Counted from the stretch's first letter, positions 48,196 to 57,014 are shown. The stretch: DNA of 64,000 nucleotides from an alpha proteobacterium IMCC14465 (GCA_000293845.2 ALYF01000003.1:496001-560000), one strand, 5' to 3'. The notes: generated from the sequence alone by a model not told the origin. Numbers and translations are program-made.

Positions 48196-49101
48196 TTGGA
48201 GCATATTTTCTGGGTTCTCGCCACTTTCACGGCAGCCTTTGGGCAAGCCTTAAGATCTGTCATTCAGAAACGCTACCGTCAGGAGCTTGGTCTTTATGGA
48301 AGTGCCTATGTGCGCTTTCTCTATGGGTTTCCGGCGTCGCTCCTTCTGTTCTGGTTTATTTTTCAGGATTACGATATCCGAACAATAACCCTGCCTGCCG
48401 AATTTTATGTTTGGCTTGTGCCAGCGGCTATTATCCAAATTCTGTTCACGATTATTCTCGGCAAAGCCTTTGAGCAACGCAATTTTGCCACCTCGATTGC
48501 TTTGTCTAAAACTGATGCCATTCAAGCTGCCCTGTTTGAGCTGATTTTACTTTCGCTAGTGCCCGATATTAAAGTCGTGATTGCTATCACGATAAGTTTT
48601 CTGGGTGTCTATGTTATTTCGCTGAGCCGCAATAAGGGCGAGGATGCGATATCTTGGAAACAAAAAGCAAATTCAGTAGCTCTGGGTCTGCTGGCTGGTC
48701 TGGCGCTAGGCAGTTGTTCGGTGTTCTTCCGTATTGCTATGGATAGTTTGCCCTATCTTGATGTTCTGCATCGCGCGGTGCTGACAGCCTTTCTGTCGGT
48801 GGCAATTCAGACGCTCATTATGGGAGCCGCTTTGCTTATCTGGCGCAGGGAAGAATTTTTCGCCTGTCTTGGCAGTTGGCGCGTTTCAACTTTTGCCGGC
48901 ACGGTGGCGGCAATTACGACCTTTATGTGGTTTGTGGCCTTTAGTCTGATTGGTGTCGCGCAGGTGAGAATGTTGGGTCAGGTTGAAATCATTATTAGCA
49001 TGGCATTCAGTTTCTGGTTCTTCAAAGAGCAAATTGGCCGCACGGAAATCATTGGTATCGCTTTGATTATCACTTCTGTGTGGATTTTGCTGAGTCAATG
49101 A
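48196..49101 (+). CDS. EamA/DMT-superfamily transporter
   Basis: Inner-membrane protein of 301 residues with ten predicted membrane helices in two EamA-like halves (first half to about residue 138, second from about 155). The start is TTG at 48196, with AAGGA nine bases ahead; no in-frame ATG lies near. It follows the flavoprotein gene by 43 bases. DMT transporters export or import small metabolites; the cargo is unknown but probably belongs to the local catabolic pathway. Confidence 0.82.
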   Translation: MEHIFWVLATFTAAFGQALRSVIQKRYRQELGLYGSAYVRFLYGFPASLLLFWFIFQDYDIRTITLPAEFYVWLVPAAIIQILFTIILGKAFEQRNFATSIALSKTDAIQAALFELILLSLVPDIKVVIAITISFLGVYVISLSRNKGEDAISWKQKANSVALGLLAGLALGSCSVFFRIAMDSLPYLDVLHRAVLTAFLSVAIQTLIMGAALLIWRREEFFACLGSWRVSTFAGTVAAITTFMWFVAFSLIGVAQVRMLGQVEIIISMAFSFWFFKEQIGRTEIIGIALIITSVWILLSQ

Positions 49102-49175
49102 GGGTTAGTGTTTGCACTGGGTGAAAAAGTCGTATAACCTTTAGTCCATACCATTAAATTCACGTCAGGAATTCC

Positions 49176-50045
49176 ATGTCCCTTAAATCCCATGAGATTA
49201 ATTTAGATATAACCCCGATAACCGAGACATTCGGCGCTATTGTGAGTGGGGTTAAATTATCCAATCAGATGTCACAGGATGAATTGAACCAGATTAAATC
49301 CTACTGGAACAGATACCAAATTCTCCTTTTCAGGGATCAGGACTTATCAAAAGAGGATATTATCGGGTTTAGCCGTGAATTAGGCGATCTGGAAATTCAT
49401 ATCCGCAATGAATGGCTGAACGACGAACACCCTGAAATTCTGCAGATTTCCAACATCAATGTTGATGGCAAGCCAATTGGCGCCCTTTCAGATGGTGAGG
49501 TTGGCTGGCATTATGACCAGATTTACCTGAAACGTCCGGCGCTCGGGTCACTTTTATGCTCTGTTAAAATCCCGCCGGAAGGGGGCTGTACCTATTTTGC
49601 CGATATGACAACGGCTTATGAGCGCTTGCCACTTGACCTAAAAACCGTCATTGACGGGCGGTTAGGTATACAATCTTACGAAAACTTCAATAATCTTTAT
49701 TCAACCAAAACGGATGAAAATCAAACCACTTTAACGCAAAAAATCACGCAACCACTCGTCCGCACGCACCCCGTTACCGGGCGTCGCGCCTTGTATCTAT
49801 GCCCCGGGATGACAGTTGGCATTTCTGGCATTCCGGATGATGAAAGTGGTGCAATATTGCAACAGTTATTCGATTGGTGTTTACAAGACGACTTTGTTTA
49901 CAAGCATAATTGGCGGCTGGGAGATGCACTTTTGTGGGATAATGCCTGCACAATGCACCGCAGAGAGCCATTTGACAGTGTTCATGAGCGGCTTATGTTC
50001 AGAACTACAATCCTTCCACAAGCTGAAAGGGCTGTACCATTTTAG
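49176..50045 (+). CDS. TauD/TfdA-family 2-oxoglutarate dioxygenase
   Basis: Iron/2-oxoglutarate dioxygenase of 289 residues. The metal ligands His112, Asp114 (GWHYDQIY) and His261 (MHRREPFD) and the 2-oxoglutarate-binding Arg272 are present. The beginning DITPITETFGAIVSGVKL is typical of TauD/TfdA. Members release sulfite from taurine or cleave aryl-ether and other bonds. It lies just before a TonB-dependent receptor gene in the same direction; joint action on an imported compound is inferred only. Confidence 0.88.
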   Translation: MSLKSHEINLDITPITETFGAIVSGVKLSNQMSQDELNQIKSYWNRYQILLFRDQDLSKEDIIGFSRELGDLEIHIRNEWLNDEHPEILQISNINVDGKPIGALSDGEVGWHYDQIYLKRPALGSLLCSVKIPPEGGCTYFADMTTAYERLPLDLKTVIDGRLGIQSYENFNNLYSTKTDENQTTLTQKITQPLVRTHPVTGRRALYLCPGMTVGISGIPDDESGAILQQLFDWCLQDDFVYKHNWRLGDALLWDNACTMHRREPFDSVHERLMFRTTILPQAERAVPF

Positions 50046-50089
50046 TTTACATACAATTATTATGTGCTTAGGTTAAACATTAAATAATA

Positions 50090-50101
50090 ATTGTATACTA
50101 T
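50090..50101 (+). promoter_or_regulatory. GntR-type palindrome upstream of the TonB-dependent receptor gene
   Basis: ATTGTATACTAT matches 11 of 12 bases of the palindrome ATTGTATACAAT at 54801-54812. It ends 25 bases before the receptor start, a place where a bound repressor would block transcription or initiation. Confidence 0.55.
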
Positions 50102-50126
50102 GTTGCTTATCCTTAGGGGGATGATT

Positions 50127-52607
50127 ATGAGAAACTTTAAGACACTTGTTTTGTCTGGATGTGCTGCGGCTTTGCTGATGCCCATCCTGCCAGTCAGTGC
50201 TCAAAGCATTGACGAGATTGTTGTCACAGCGCGGCGACAATCTGAAAGCCTCAGAGATGTTCCGGCATCTGTGAGTGTTTTAACTTCAGCTGCTCTAGAA
50301 AAAACTGGCGCTCAACTTGCTGAAGATTTTGTTCAATTAACACCTGGTGTGACTATTGTAACTGGCACGGCTGAAGTCGGTGACAGTCAGATTAACATTC
50401 GTGGTATGAACGGTGCCCGTGATGCTGAGAGTTCTGTTGCTCTTGTTGTTGACGGGATTTTGAAAACAAACACAGCTCAATTGAACCAAAATCACGGTAC
50501 AATGAGCCAGGTTGAGATTCTTAAAGGTCCACAGGGCGCGATTTACGGTAGAAATGCCGCCGCCGGTGCGATTGTTCTTTCAACTCTGAAACCAACGGAT
50601 GAGTATACAGGTAAACTTAAGGTGAGCCTTGCTGAGCATGGCACACAGTCTACTTCGGGTTATCTGTCCGGCCCTGTTGGTTCAAATTCAGGTTTTGTTG
50701 TGTCATTCAACAGAATGGAAACAGACGGTTTTTATACCAATAGATTCCTGCAAAAAGATGTTGTTGATAATGCAGAAACATATGGCATTGACACACGCTT
50801 CATCACAGAACTGGACTCAACAACTTGGGACTTTAAAGCGCGTTACGCCAAAGTGGACAGCGCGTCCATTAACTTCCGTGCCGCGTTTCAGCTTCCAGCT
50901 TTTGGTGCGGGCTTCACACAAGATGTTAATGACATCGATTTTGAAGAAAATGGTGACGCCTATTACGGCAACATTATTCCAACCAATAATCAGGAAACAA
51001 TGGAATTCTCGGCCAAGGTTGACCATGAAATGGAAAACCATATCCTGACAGCTTGGATGCTTTACAGTGATGTCGAGCAGGATTTAATGGCTGACGGTAC
51101 TTCAGCAGACTTTGCTCGTTACTCACTGGCTGCCGTTTCCGGTACTGCTGCAGCGACCGCTTCAGCTGCACAATGTGCTGCAACTATAACTGCGAATAGC
51201 GCCTTTACAATTAACGCACCAGGGGTAATCACCCCGGGCGGTACTCTGGGTCCATACAGCCCAACAAGTTGTGACGGGTCACAGTATCAGGTCAGAAATC
51301 AGCGCGATTTCAGTATTGAAGCCAGACTGGCAAGCAATACAGACAGCCCTCTGCAATGGCAGGCTGGTGTCTATATGCTCGATATTGACAGAGAAGTCGG
51401 TGTCAGCCTTGGTGCAGATCTCGGACAGGGTGTACTTTACAGCCTCTATAATGGCCCAACGACAGTTAACCCGACATCCCAGCTTTATCATGATGACTTC
51501 ACAACCGAAGTTACAGCCATCTTCGCCTCGATCGATTATGCCGCTTCAGACAATCTGAATGTTGGCTTTGCATTGCGTTATGACGAAGAAGAGCGTGAAG
51601 TTAAAAACCTTGTGCCATTGGTTGCCGATCCTATTACGGGCGCGGCTCTGAACCCGGGTCAAGACACGGATGGTGATGGCGTGCTGACAGCTATTCCAGA
51701 TAACAGCGAAACCTATGATGAGCTCCAGCCAAAATTCTCATTGAATTACGCTGTCAGCGATGAAACGAACATCTACGCAAACGCAGGTATTGGTTTTAAG
51801 TCCGGTGGTTTCAATAATTCAGGTGCAGCGCAGATTATTTCTAATAATCTCGTGAATGGCCCAACGCTTCTTGATGCGTTACTTACCGGCACGGCTGCTA
51901 ATGTGAATTCAGAAGTCATCATTGCTGATAATTATGAGAAAGAAACATCAACATCCTTTGAGGTTGGTGTGAAAGGCACGTCAGGCGACCTGACATATGA
52001 ATTTGCCGGCTATTACACAGAAGTTGAAGACATGCAGTTCTTCGAATTCTTCGTCGGTACATTCGGTCTGCTCAGAGTTGTTAACAATATCGATGAAGTT
52101 GAAATCATGGGTGTTGAAGGTAGCCTCAAATATGACGTGGGCAATGATTTGTCAGTCTTTGGTTCATTCAACTATCTGGATAGCGAAATTACCGCCAATT
52201 CAGCTCGGGTATCAACAGTTGGTAACAAGTCACCCTATACATCTGAGTACACAATCAATATTGGCGCAGATTACACGAAAGAGCTGAATAACGGTTCTGA
52301 GCTCACAGCACGACTGGACTACAGAGTTACCGGACCAACGGTATTCCATACGGTTCAAGGTGTGAATACATCACAGTGGGCAAGCTTTGCTCCAGGTGAC
52401 TTCTCTATCGCTGAAAGAGACGAATACGGTGTCGTGAATGCCCGTATCGGTATCTCCAATGGTAATCTGAAAGTGACGGCATTTGCCAGAAACTTGTTTG
52501 ATGAGAAATTCCTCGCAGAAGTTATTCCTGCAGCGGAATTTGCTGGTTCCTTCGTATCACCGGGCGCACGTCGTCTGGTCGGTCTTGAGGCCAGCCTGAG
52601 CTTCTAA
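50127..52607 (+). CDS. TonB-dependent outer-membrane receptor
   Basis: Outer-membrane beta-barrel of 826 residues from the ATG at 50127, which has AGGGGG at 50115-50120 ahead. The signal peptide is about residues 1-25 (VSAQ), the TonB box SIDEIVVTA at 27-35 and the plug domain about 40-160 (LAEDFVQLTPGVTI, NIRGMNGARD, EILKGPQGAIYGRNA). The barrel ends with the aromatic C-terminal LVGLEASLSF. Similar receptors carry siderophores, vitamins or plant-type and aromatic compounds. A GntR-type operator upstream and the surrounding catabolic genes favour an organic substrate. Confidence 0.95.
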   Translation: MRNFKTLVLSGCAAALLMPILPVSAQSIDEIVVTARRQSESLRDVPASVSVLTSAALEKTGAQLAEDFVQLTPGVTIVTGTAEVGDSQINIRGMNGARDAESSVALVVDGILKTNTAQLNQNHGTMSQVEILKGPQGAIYGRNAAAGAIVLSTLKPTDEYTGKLKVSLAEHGTQSTSGYLSGPVGSNSGFVVSFNRMETDGFYTNRFLQKDVVDNAETYGIDTRFITELDSTTWDFKARYAKVDSASINFRAAFQLPAFGAGFTQDVNDIDFEENGDAYYGNIIPTNNQETMEFSAKVDHEMENHILTAWMLYSDVEQDLMADGTSADFARYSLAAVSGTAAATASAAQCAATITANSAFTINAPGVITPGGTLGPYSPTSCDGSQYQVRNQRDFSIEARLASNTDSPLQWQAGVYMLDIDREVGVSLGADLGQGVLYSLYNGPTTVNPTSQLYHDDFTTEVTAIFASIDYAASDNLNVGFALRYDEEEREVKNLVPLVADPITGAALNPGQDTDGDGVLTAIPDNSETYDELQPKFSLNYAVSDETNIYANAGIGFKSGGFNNSGAAQIISNNLVNGPTLLDALLTGTAANVNSEVIIADNYEKETSTSFEVGVKGTSGDLTYEFAGYYTEVEDMQFFEFFVGTFGLLRVVNNIDEVEIMGVEGSLKYDVGNDLSVFGSFNYLDSEITANSARVSTVGNKSPYTSEYTINIGADYTKELNNGSELTARLDYRVTGPTVFHTVQGVNTSQWASFAPGDFSIAERDEYGVVNARIGISNGNLKVTAFARNLFDEKFLAEVIPAAEFAGSFVSPGARRLVGLEASLSF

Positions 52608-52628
52608 GCCAGACTCTTTACAAAATTA

Positions 52629-52661
52629 AACCCCCGTCGCTGATTGCGGCGGGGGTTTTTT
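52629..52661 (+). terminator. rho-independent terminator after the TonB-dependent receptor gene
   Basis: A ten-pair stem with one G-U pair (52631-52640 with 52646-52655), a five-base loop and a run of six T follow the receptor stop by 23 bases. Confidence 0.92.
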
Positions 52662-52679
52662 ATTGAGAAAATTTTTAGC

Positions 52680-53582
52680 TTATTTAGACATCTGATAGGC
52701 CATCCATCCGGCCATACGTCCGCCAATCTGCTGACCGATAATTTCACCTGCAAAATGCGAGGTTTCAAGTAGAGCCTTTTCATCAATACCAGTTTCAAAC
52801 CCCATTTGATGGGCCATGCTGACCAAATCTTCGGTGGCAAGATTGCCCGCCGCCCCCGGGGCGAATGGACAACCACCAAGGCCACCAATCGAGGCATCAA
52901 ATTTTCTAATGCCGCACTCAATGGCAGCATAAGCATTGGCAAGACCCATTGCGCGGGTATCGTGAAAATGCGTGGCAAGAATTTTCTTATCAAATGAAGC
53001 CGTCAGACGGTCAAACAGGCTCTTTACTTGAGATGGGTTGGCCGCGCCGATTGTGTCGGCAATGATAATTTCTTGAGCGCCGGCCTCAAGCAGGGTTTCG
53101 GTCATCTCCATTACTCTGTCCTCAGATACATGACCTTCAAACGGGCACTCAAATGCTACAGAGACATAAGCTTGCCCTTTAATGCCATCATCCTTGGCGC
53201 GTTGCATCAAATCACAACTAAGCGCGAGTATGTCCTCATAGCCCATATTGATATTTTTGCGGTTCATGGTTTCCGTGGCGGATGGCACAACGGAAATAAT
53301 CTTTGCACCCGCATCGCGCGCCATTTCATAGCCTTTTAAATTAGGCACCAGCGCACTCAGCGCCGCCGGGCTATCCTTGAGAGCCGACATAATATCGCTG
53401 GCACCTGCCATGCGCGGCACGGCTTTAGGGCTAACAAAGCTTGCAACTTCCACACCCGGTACACCGGCATCCACAAGTTTTTGTATCAGCTTGACGCGGG
53501 TTTCTGGCTCTACTTGAACGGTTTGATTTTGCAATCCGTCCCGTGGGCCGACATCATTAACGAATATAAAATTATCATTCAT
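52680..53582 (-). CDS. HMG-CoA-lyase-like enzyme
   Basis: TIM-barrel lyase of 300 residues. Arg14-Asp15 (VGPRDGLQNQ), His205 and His207 (THFHDT) and Cys238 (GLGGCPFAPGAAGN) match the catalytic residues of 3-hydroxy-3-methylglutaryl-CoA lyase (human Arg41, Asp42, His233, His235, Cys266). It is 29 bases downstream of a class III CoA-transferase gene in the same direction. The pair could activate HMG or a related branched acid and split it into acetyl-CoA and a keto acid. Leucine catabolism genes (liu) are not in the window. Confidence 0.9.
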   Translation of the reverse strand: MNDNFIFVNDVGPRDGLQNQTVQVEPETRVKLIQKLVDAGVPGVEVASFVSPKAVPRMAGASDIMSALKDSPAALSALVPNLKGYEMARDAGAKIISVVPSATETMNRKNINMGYEDILALSCDLMQRAKDDGIKGQAYVSVAFECPFEGHVSEDRVMEMTETLLEAGAQEIIIADTIGAANPSQVKSLFDRLTASFDKKILATHFHDTRAMGLANAYAAIECGIRKFDASIGGLGGCPFAPGAAGNLATEDLVSMAHQMGFETGIDEKALLETSHFAGEIIGQQIGGRMAGWMAYQMSK

Positions 53583-53611
53583 TCTTGGTCACTCCATAGA
53601 TTGGGTTATTT

Positions 53612-54772
53612 TCAGTCCTTATTGAGCCATTCTTTCATGACATCCTCATTATGCGCCCCGAGCAGTGGTGGTGGCGAATAGGTGTCTCCATCAGTGTCAG
53701 ACAATTTAATCGGATTGCCTGGCACATGGGCGCTCCCTTCCACTGGGTGATTTAACTCGACAACCATATTACGCGCGACAATTTGTGGGTCGGTCATGGC
53801 CTGAGCAACATTATTCACCCGCGCACAAGGGATACGGGCGGCTTCCAGTCGTTCAAGCCAGTAATCTGCCTCGTGGTTTGCCAGAACATTGGTGATACGC
53901 TCTTCAATATAGGCTTTTTCATTCAATCTGGCTGGCGCGAATTCAAGACGCGAATCTCGCAATTCATCATCATCAAGCAAATCTAAAAGCGGCGCCCAGA
54001 ATTGATCCCCGACACAGGCAATGACAATCATGTCTGTTTTGGTTTTAAAGGTGTTGTAAGGCACATGCACAAAATGCGAATTTCCAAGCGGGCCTGGAAT
54101 ATCGCCGGACATTGAATGCATGGTTGCCATGTAATTCATCATGCTGAGCTGGCAGTCCAGCATCGAAATATCAACATGCTGACCTCTGCCCGTTGTATGC
54201 CGCGCATTAATCGCCGCCAGAATGCCCATGACGGCAAACATACCGCCGCCAAGGTCACCAATCGGAATACCAGCGCGGATAACATCTTCAGGATTATTAC
54301 CCGTAATGGACATGCCGCCGCCAAGTGCTTGGGCAATCTGGTCAAAAGCCGGGCGTTTGCAGGCCGGGCCGGTTTCACCAAATCCCGTGACGGTGCAGGT
54401 GATGATGCGCGGGTTCACTTTTGACAGAGTGTCATAGTCAATTTTCAGTTTTTTGGTAACGCCGGCAGAAAAATTATTCATCACAATATCAGCCACTTTC
54501 ACCAGCTCATAAAACTGGTTAAGACCTTCTTCTGTTTTCAAGTCCAGCGTGACACTGCGTTTATTTCTATTCAGAGTGAAAAAATACGCGCCCATGCCGT
54601 CAATTGAATTATTCGGGTCTTTCTCAAGCAGGCGGCGTGTGCCTTCACCAGTTTCAGGTGGCTCGACTTTCACCGTGTCTGCCCCCAGATCCGAAATAAT
54701 CATGGCACCATATGGCCCGGAGAGCATATGCGTTAAATCAAGCATTTTTATGCCTTCAAGTGGCTTTTTCAT
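53612..54772 (-). CDS. class III CoA-transferase (CaiB/BaiF)
   Basis: Enzyme of 386 residues beginning MKKPLEGIKMLDLTHMLSGPYG, with NKRSVTLDLK and the catalytic Asp173 in PIGDLGGGMF. It is first in a two-gene unit with the HMG-CoA-lyase-like gene and has a perfect GntR-type palindrome in its promoter region. A succinyl-CoA:dicarboxylate (for example HMG) CoA-transferase role is a reasonable inference from this pairing. Confidence 0.92.
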   Translation of the reverse strand: MKKPLEGIKMLDLTHMLSGPYGAMIISDLGADTVKVEPPETGEGTRRLLEKDPNNSIDGMGAYFFTLNRNKRSVTLDLKTEEGLNQFYELVKVADIVMNNFSAGVTKKLKIDYDTLSKVNPRIITCTVTGFGETGPACKRPAFDQIAQALGGGMSITGNNPEDVIRAGIPIGDLGGGMFAVMGILAAINARHTTGRGQHVDISMLDCQLSMMNYMATMHSMSGDIPGPLGNSHFVHVPYNTFKTKTDMIVIACVGDQFWAPLLDLLDDDELRDSRLEFAPARLNEKAYIEERITNVLANHEADYWLERLEAARIPCARVNNVAQAMTDPQIVARNMVVELNHPVEGSAHVPGNPIKLSDTDGDTYSPPPLLGAHNEDVMKEWLNKD

Positions 54773-54800
54773 CAGTACTACACCTACTTAAATAGAATGA

Positions 54801-54812
54801 ATTGTATACAAT
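54801..54812 (-). promoter_or_regulatory. GntR/FCD operator palindrome upstream of the CoA-transferase gene
   Basis: ATTGTATACAAT is a perfect 12-base palindrome of the form bound by FCD-type GntR repressors (TTGTATACAA core). It lies 28 bases before the start of the CoA-transferase gene and next to the gene for an FCD-type regulator. Confidence 0.65.
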
Positions 54813-54872
54813 CTATTAGGTAGTCTGCCTAACTGTTTTTGGCAAGGGAAAAAGACCGAAAAAGCCGGGAAA

Positions 54873-55538
54873 TCAGAAATCGTTAAAATGTTCGGCATAA
54901 CTATCTGCGGCGGCAAGAATATGCGCCTGCATGACGGATTTCGCCCATTTTCTATCGCCGGACTTCAGCGCTGTAACAATCATATTATGGTCATGGCAAG
55001 ACTGTTGGATGCGCTTAAAGTCAAAGACCTTTGCAGTGCGATGCACCAGAGGTGGCGGCGAAAGAGCGAACATCAAATTCCTGAGCCTGTCATTTCGGCA
55101 TATTTCATAAAGCTTGTCATGAAAGGCGCGGTTATTTTCTAGAAATAGCGGCAAAATGGTGTCAACATTTTCATTGGCGGATATGTGTGCCGCGATAATT
55201 TCTTCCAGATGAGAGACATTATCTGCAAGAAAAATAATGTCGTCTTCCTGCACTTTGTCAGCGGTGAGTTGGATAATATATCCCTCGACAAGGGCGCGGG
55301 CTTCAAAAACTTCTCGGACTTCTTCTTTTGACCATTGACGCACCCATCCCCCTTGATTTTCTTTCAGAATGATAAAGCCTTCATAATTGAGTTTTTTTAA
55401 TGCGTCGCGCACAGGTGTCCTGCTGACCTGACAAAGGTCGACCAGATCTTCCTCAACAATTTTCTCAGCCTCTTTTAGCTCGCCGTTAAGGATGGCTTCT
55501 CGAATGATGTAATAGGCTTTATCTGCGGCTTTGGGCAT
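54873..55538 (-). CDS. GntR-family transcriptional regulator with FCD domain
   Basis: Regulator of 221 residues. The N-terminal winged helix (about 5-70) contains LCQVSRTPVRDALKKLNYEGFI (shown only to mark the helix-turn-helix at residues 31-52 in shortened form: VSRTPVRDALK). The all-helical FCD domain follows, with metal-site residues in the NRAFHDKLYE and HDHNMI segments. It is upstream of, and co-directional with, the CoA-transferase/HMG-CoA-lyase pair. It is the likely reader of the TTGTATACAA sites found at three promoters in this region. Confidence 0.9.
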   Translation of the reverse strand: MPKAADKAYYIIREAILNGELKEAEKIVEEDLVDLCQVSRTPVRDALKKLNYEGFIILKENQGGWVRQWSKEEVREVFEARALVEGYIIQLTADKVQEDDIIFLADNVSHLEEIIAAHISANENVDTILPLFLENNRAFHDKLYEICRNDRLRNLMFALSPPPLVHRTAKVFDFKRIQQSCHDHNMIVTALKSGDRKWAKSVMQAHILAAADSYAEHFNDF

Positions 55539-55611
55539 AAGTTTCCTCTTATAAGCTTAAGGCACCTTGGCGTGACATAAAAACTTACCTTAATTATAGA
55601 GTGATAGCCTC

Positions 55612-55643
55612 AAAAAAAACCCCGTATCCAAAAGGATACGGGG
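55612..55643 (-). terminator. rho-independent terminator after the small membrane protein gene
   Basis: A perfect ten-base stem (55620-55629 with 55634-55643) and AAAA loop is followed on the - strand by eight T (55619-55612). It ends the transcript of the 75-residue protein gene 23 bases after its stop. Confidence 0.92.
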
Positions 55644-55665
55644 GAATACGCAAATAAGGTCTAAA

Positions 55666-55893
55666 TTAGACTGATTGTTTATTTATGAGGTAAACAATGA
55701 TACCAAGTGCAATCAGTCCAACCAGGCCACCATCGCCAAGCTGTGCAATAATGCTCAGCATATTTTCAACGATGTCCCCTCCAAGAAATGGAACGGTATT
55801 TCCGAAAATGACCTGCAGGATGACGCCAAGAGCGACAACCAGAAGACCTAAATCGATAACTTCTTTTAAGAACATTTTAACTTTAGATAACAT
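55666..55893 (-). CDS. small membrane protein of unknown function
   Basis: Protein of 75 residues starting at the ATG at 55893, which has a very strong GAGGAGGGG ahead. It begins MLSKVKMFLKEVIDLG and has two hydrophobic helices (about 13-32 and 52-70) joined by a glycine-rich loop (GNTVPFLGGDIVENML). A dedicated terminator follows. I do not recognise the family. The strong translation signals suggest an abundant protein, and its position beside the lysis pair may be coincidental. Confidence 0.75.
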   Translation of the reverse strand: MLSKVKMFLKEVIDLGLLVVALGVILQVIFGNTVPFLGGDIVENMLSIIAQLGDGGLVGLIALGIIVYLINKQSV

Positions 55894-56028
55894 AAGCCCC
55901 TCCTCATTTTTTTTGTTATTAGGGTGTAAACAGACTGCCTTAATTCGCATTTTTGGTCAAATTTACGCTTAAATTCATATAAATAGCCACGTTTTCCACG
56001 CTTTTTGGGCTTATGGCATAATTCCAGA

Positions 56029-56442
56029 ATGAATCACATAAGTGCAGAAAACTGGAATCAGGAGAGATGGCCAAATTTCACCATGCGTGAATTTCAGTGT
56101 ACGCAAACCGGCACTTGCCAAATGCAACTCCGTTTTCTTGATGCCTTACAGCTTTTGCGGTCGGCTTTGGGGTTTCCATTTATCATCACATCCGGTTACC
56201 GCAGCCCGCACCATTCTCTGGAGGTAACGAAAGCCTCACCCGGCACGCATGCTCTGGGATGTGCGGCAGATATTGGTGTTTACGGTGAGCGCGCCTATGA
56301 GTTGGTGCAGGCCGCAACATCCCTTGGCATGACCGGTATCGGGGTTATGCAATCAGGGCCTGTTTCAGGGCGGTATATTCATCTCGATAATGCCGCATGC
56401 CGACCCCATGCACCGCGCCCCATGATTTGGAGTTATGCGTGA
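56029..56442 (+). CDS. M15-family peptidase, endolysin-like
   Basis: Peptidase of 137 residues of the small M15 (D-Ala-D-Ala carboxypeptidase / phage endolysin) type. The zinc site is His74 and Asp81 (THALGCAAD) with His118 (YIHLD). ITSGYRSP is another hallmark. No signal peptide is visible, as expected for an enzyme released by a holin. The start at 56029 is preferred to a TTG at 56005. Its stop overlaps the start of the holin-like gene. Confidence 0.85.
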   Translation: MNHISAENWNQERWPNFTMREFQCTQTGTCQMQLRFLDALQLLRSALGFPFIITSGYRSPHHSLEVTKASPGTHALGCAADIGVYGERAYELVQAATSLGMTGIGVMQSGPVSGRYIHLDNAACRPHAPRPMIWSYA

Positions 56443-57014
56443 TGCGTAAGCCGAATAAAGAATGGCAGGGGCTTATTAAGAGTATTGCGCCGCGTGTCAG
56501 TCTCGCTTTGGGCGGCCCTTTTGCCGGCCTTGCGACCCAGACATTGGCCAATGTCCTCTTTCCCGACCAAGATGGTCAGAAGCAGACCGCATGTCTGGCG
56601 AAGCTTGTTTCTGGACCGTTAACTGGCGATGCGACGCTTTTAGAGAAACTCAGACAGGCCGAAAAGAAATTTGACCTACAGATGCGTAAGCTGGATGTTG
56701 AAATCGAGTCGCTGCATGTTCAAGATCGCAATGCCGCACGCCATCGGCAGGAAAAAATTGGCGATCACTGGCCAAACCTACTGGGAATCATTGTTTTACT
56801 TAGCTTTTTTGCCACAGTTGCGTATATTTTAATAAACGGTCTCACCCATCTCGACAGCACGACGGCTGCTTTTTCTGGCACGCTTGTTGGCTATGTTTCC
56901 GCCAAAGCAGACCAGGTTATTGCGTATTTCTTTGGGTCTTCAAGTGGGTCGCGTGAAAAAACCCGTGCTATGGCGGATGCTTTGCATAATGGTAACCACC
57001 CCCGAAACGGTTAA
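56442..57014 (+). CDS. holin of the gene-transfer-agent/phage type
   Basis: Protein of 190 residues coupled to the endolysin by a one-base stop/start overlap. It has a weakly hydrophobic segment (about 20-40), a charged coiled region (66-108), a clear membrane helix (about 112-133) and a second hydrophobic stretch ending VIAYFFGSSSGSREKT. This arrangement matches the 3-TM holins linked with gene transfer agents and alphaproteobacterial phages. No capsid, terminase or tail gene is nearby. Together the pair looks like a lysis cassette kept outside a phage. Confidence 0.75.
   Translation: MRKPNKEWQGLIKSIAPRVSLALGGPFAGLATQTLANVLFPDQDGQKQTACLAKLVSGPLTGDATLLEKLRQAEKKFDLQMRKLDVEIESLHVQDRNAARHRQEKIGDHWPNLLGIIVLLSFFATVAYILINGLTHLDSTTAAFSGTLVGYVSAKADQVIAYFFGSSSGSREKTRAMADALHNGNHPRNG

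Noticed and set aside
56029-57014. Part of a prophage
   Set aside because: No integrase, terminase, capsid or tail gene and no attachment repeats were seen around the lysis pair. The XerC at 13401 is the housekeeping recombinase.
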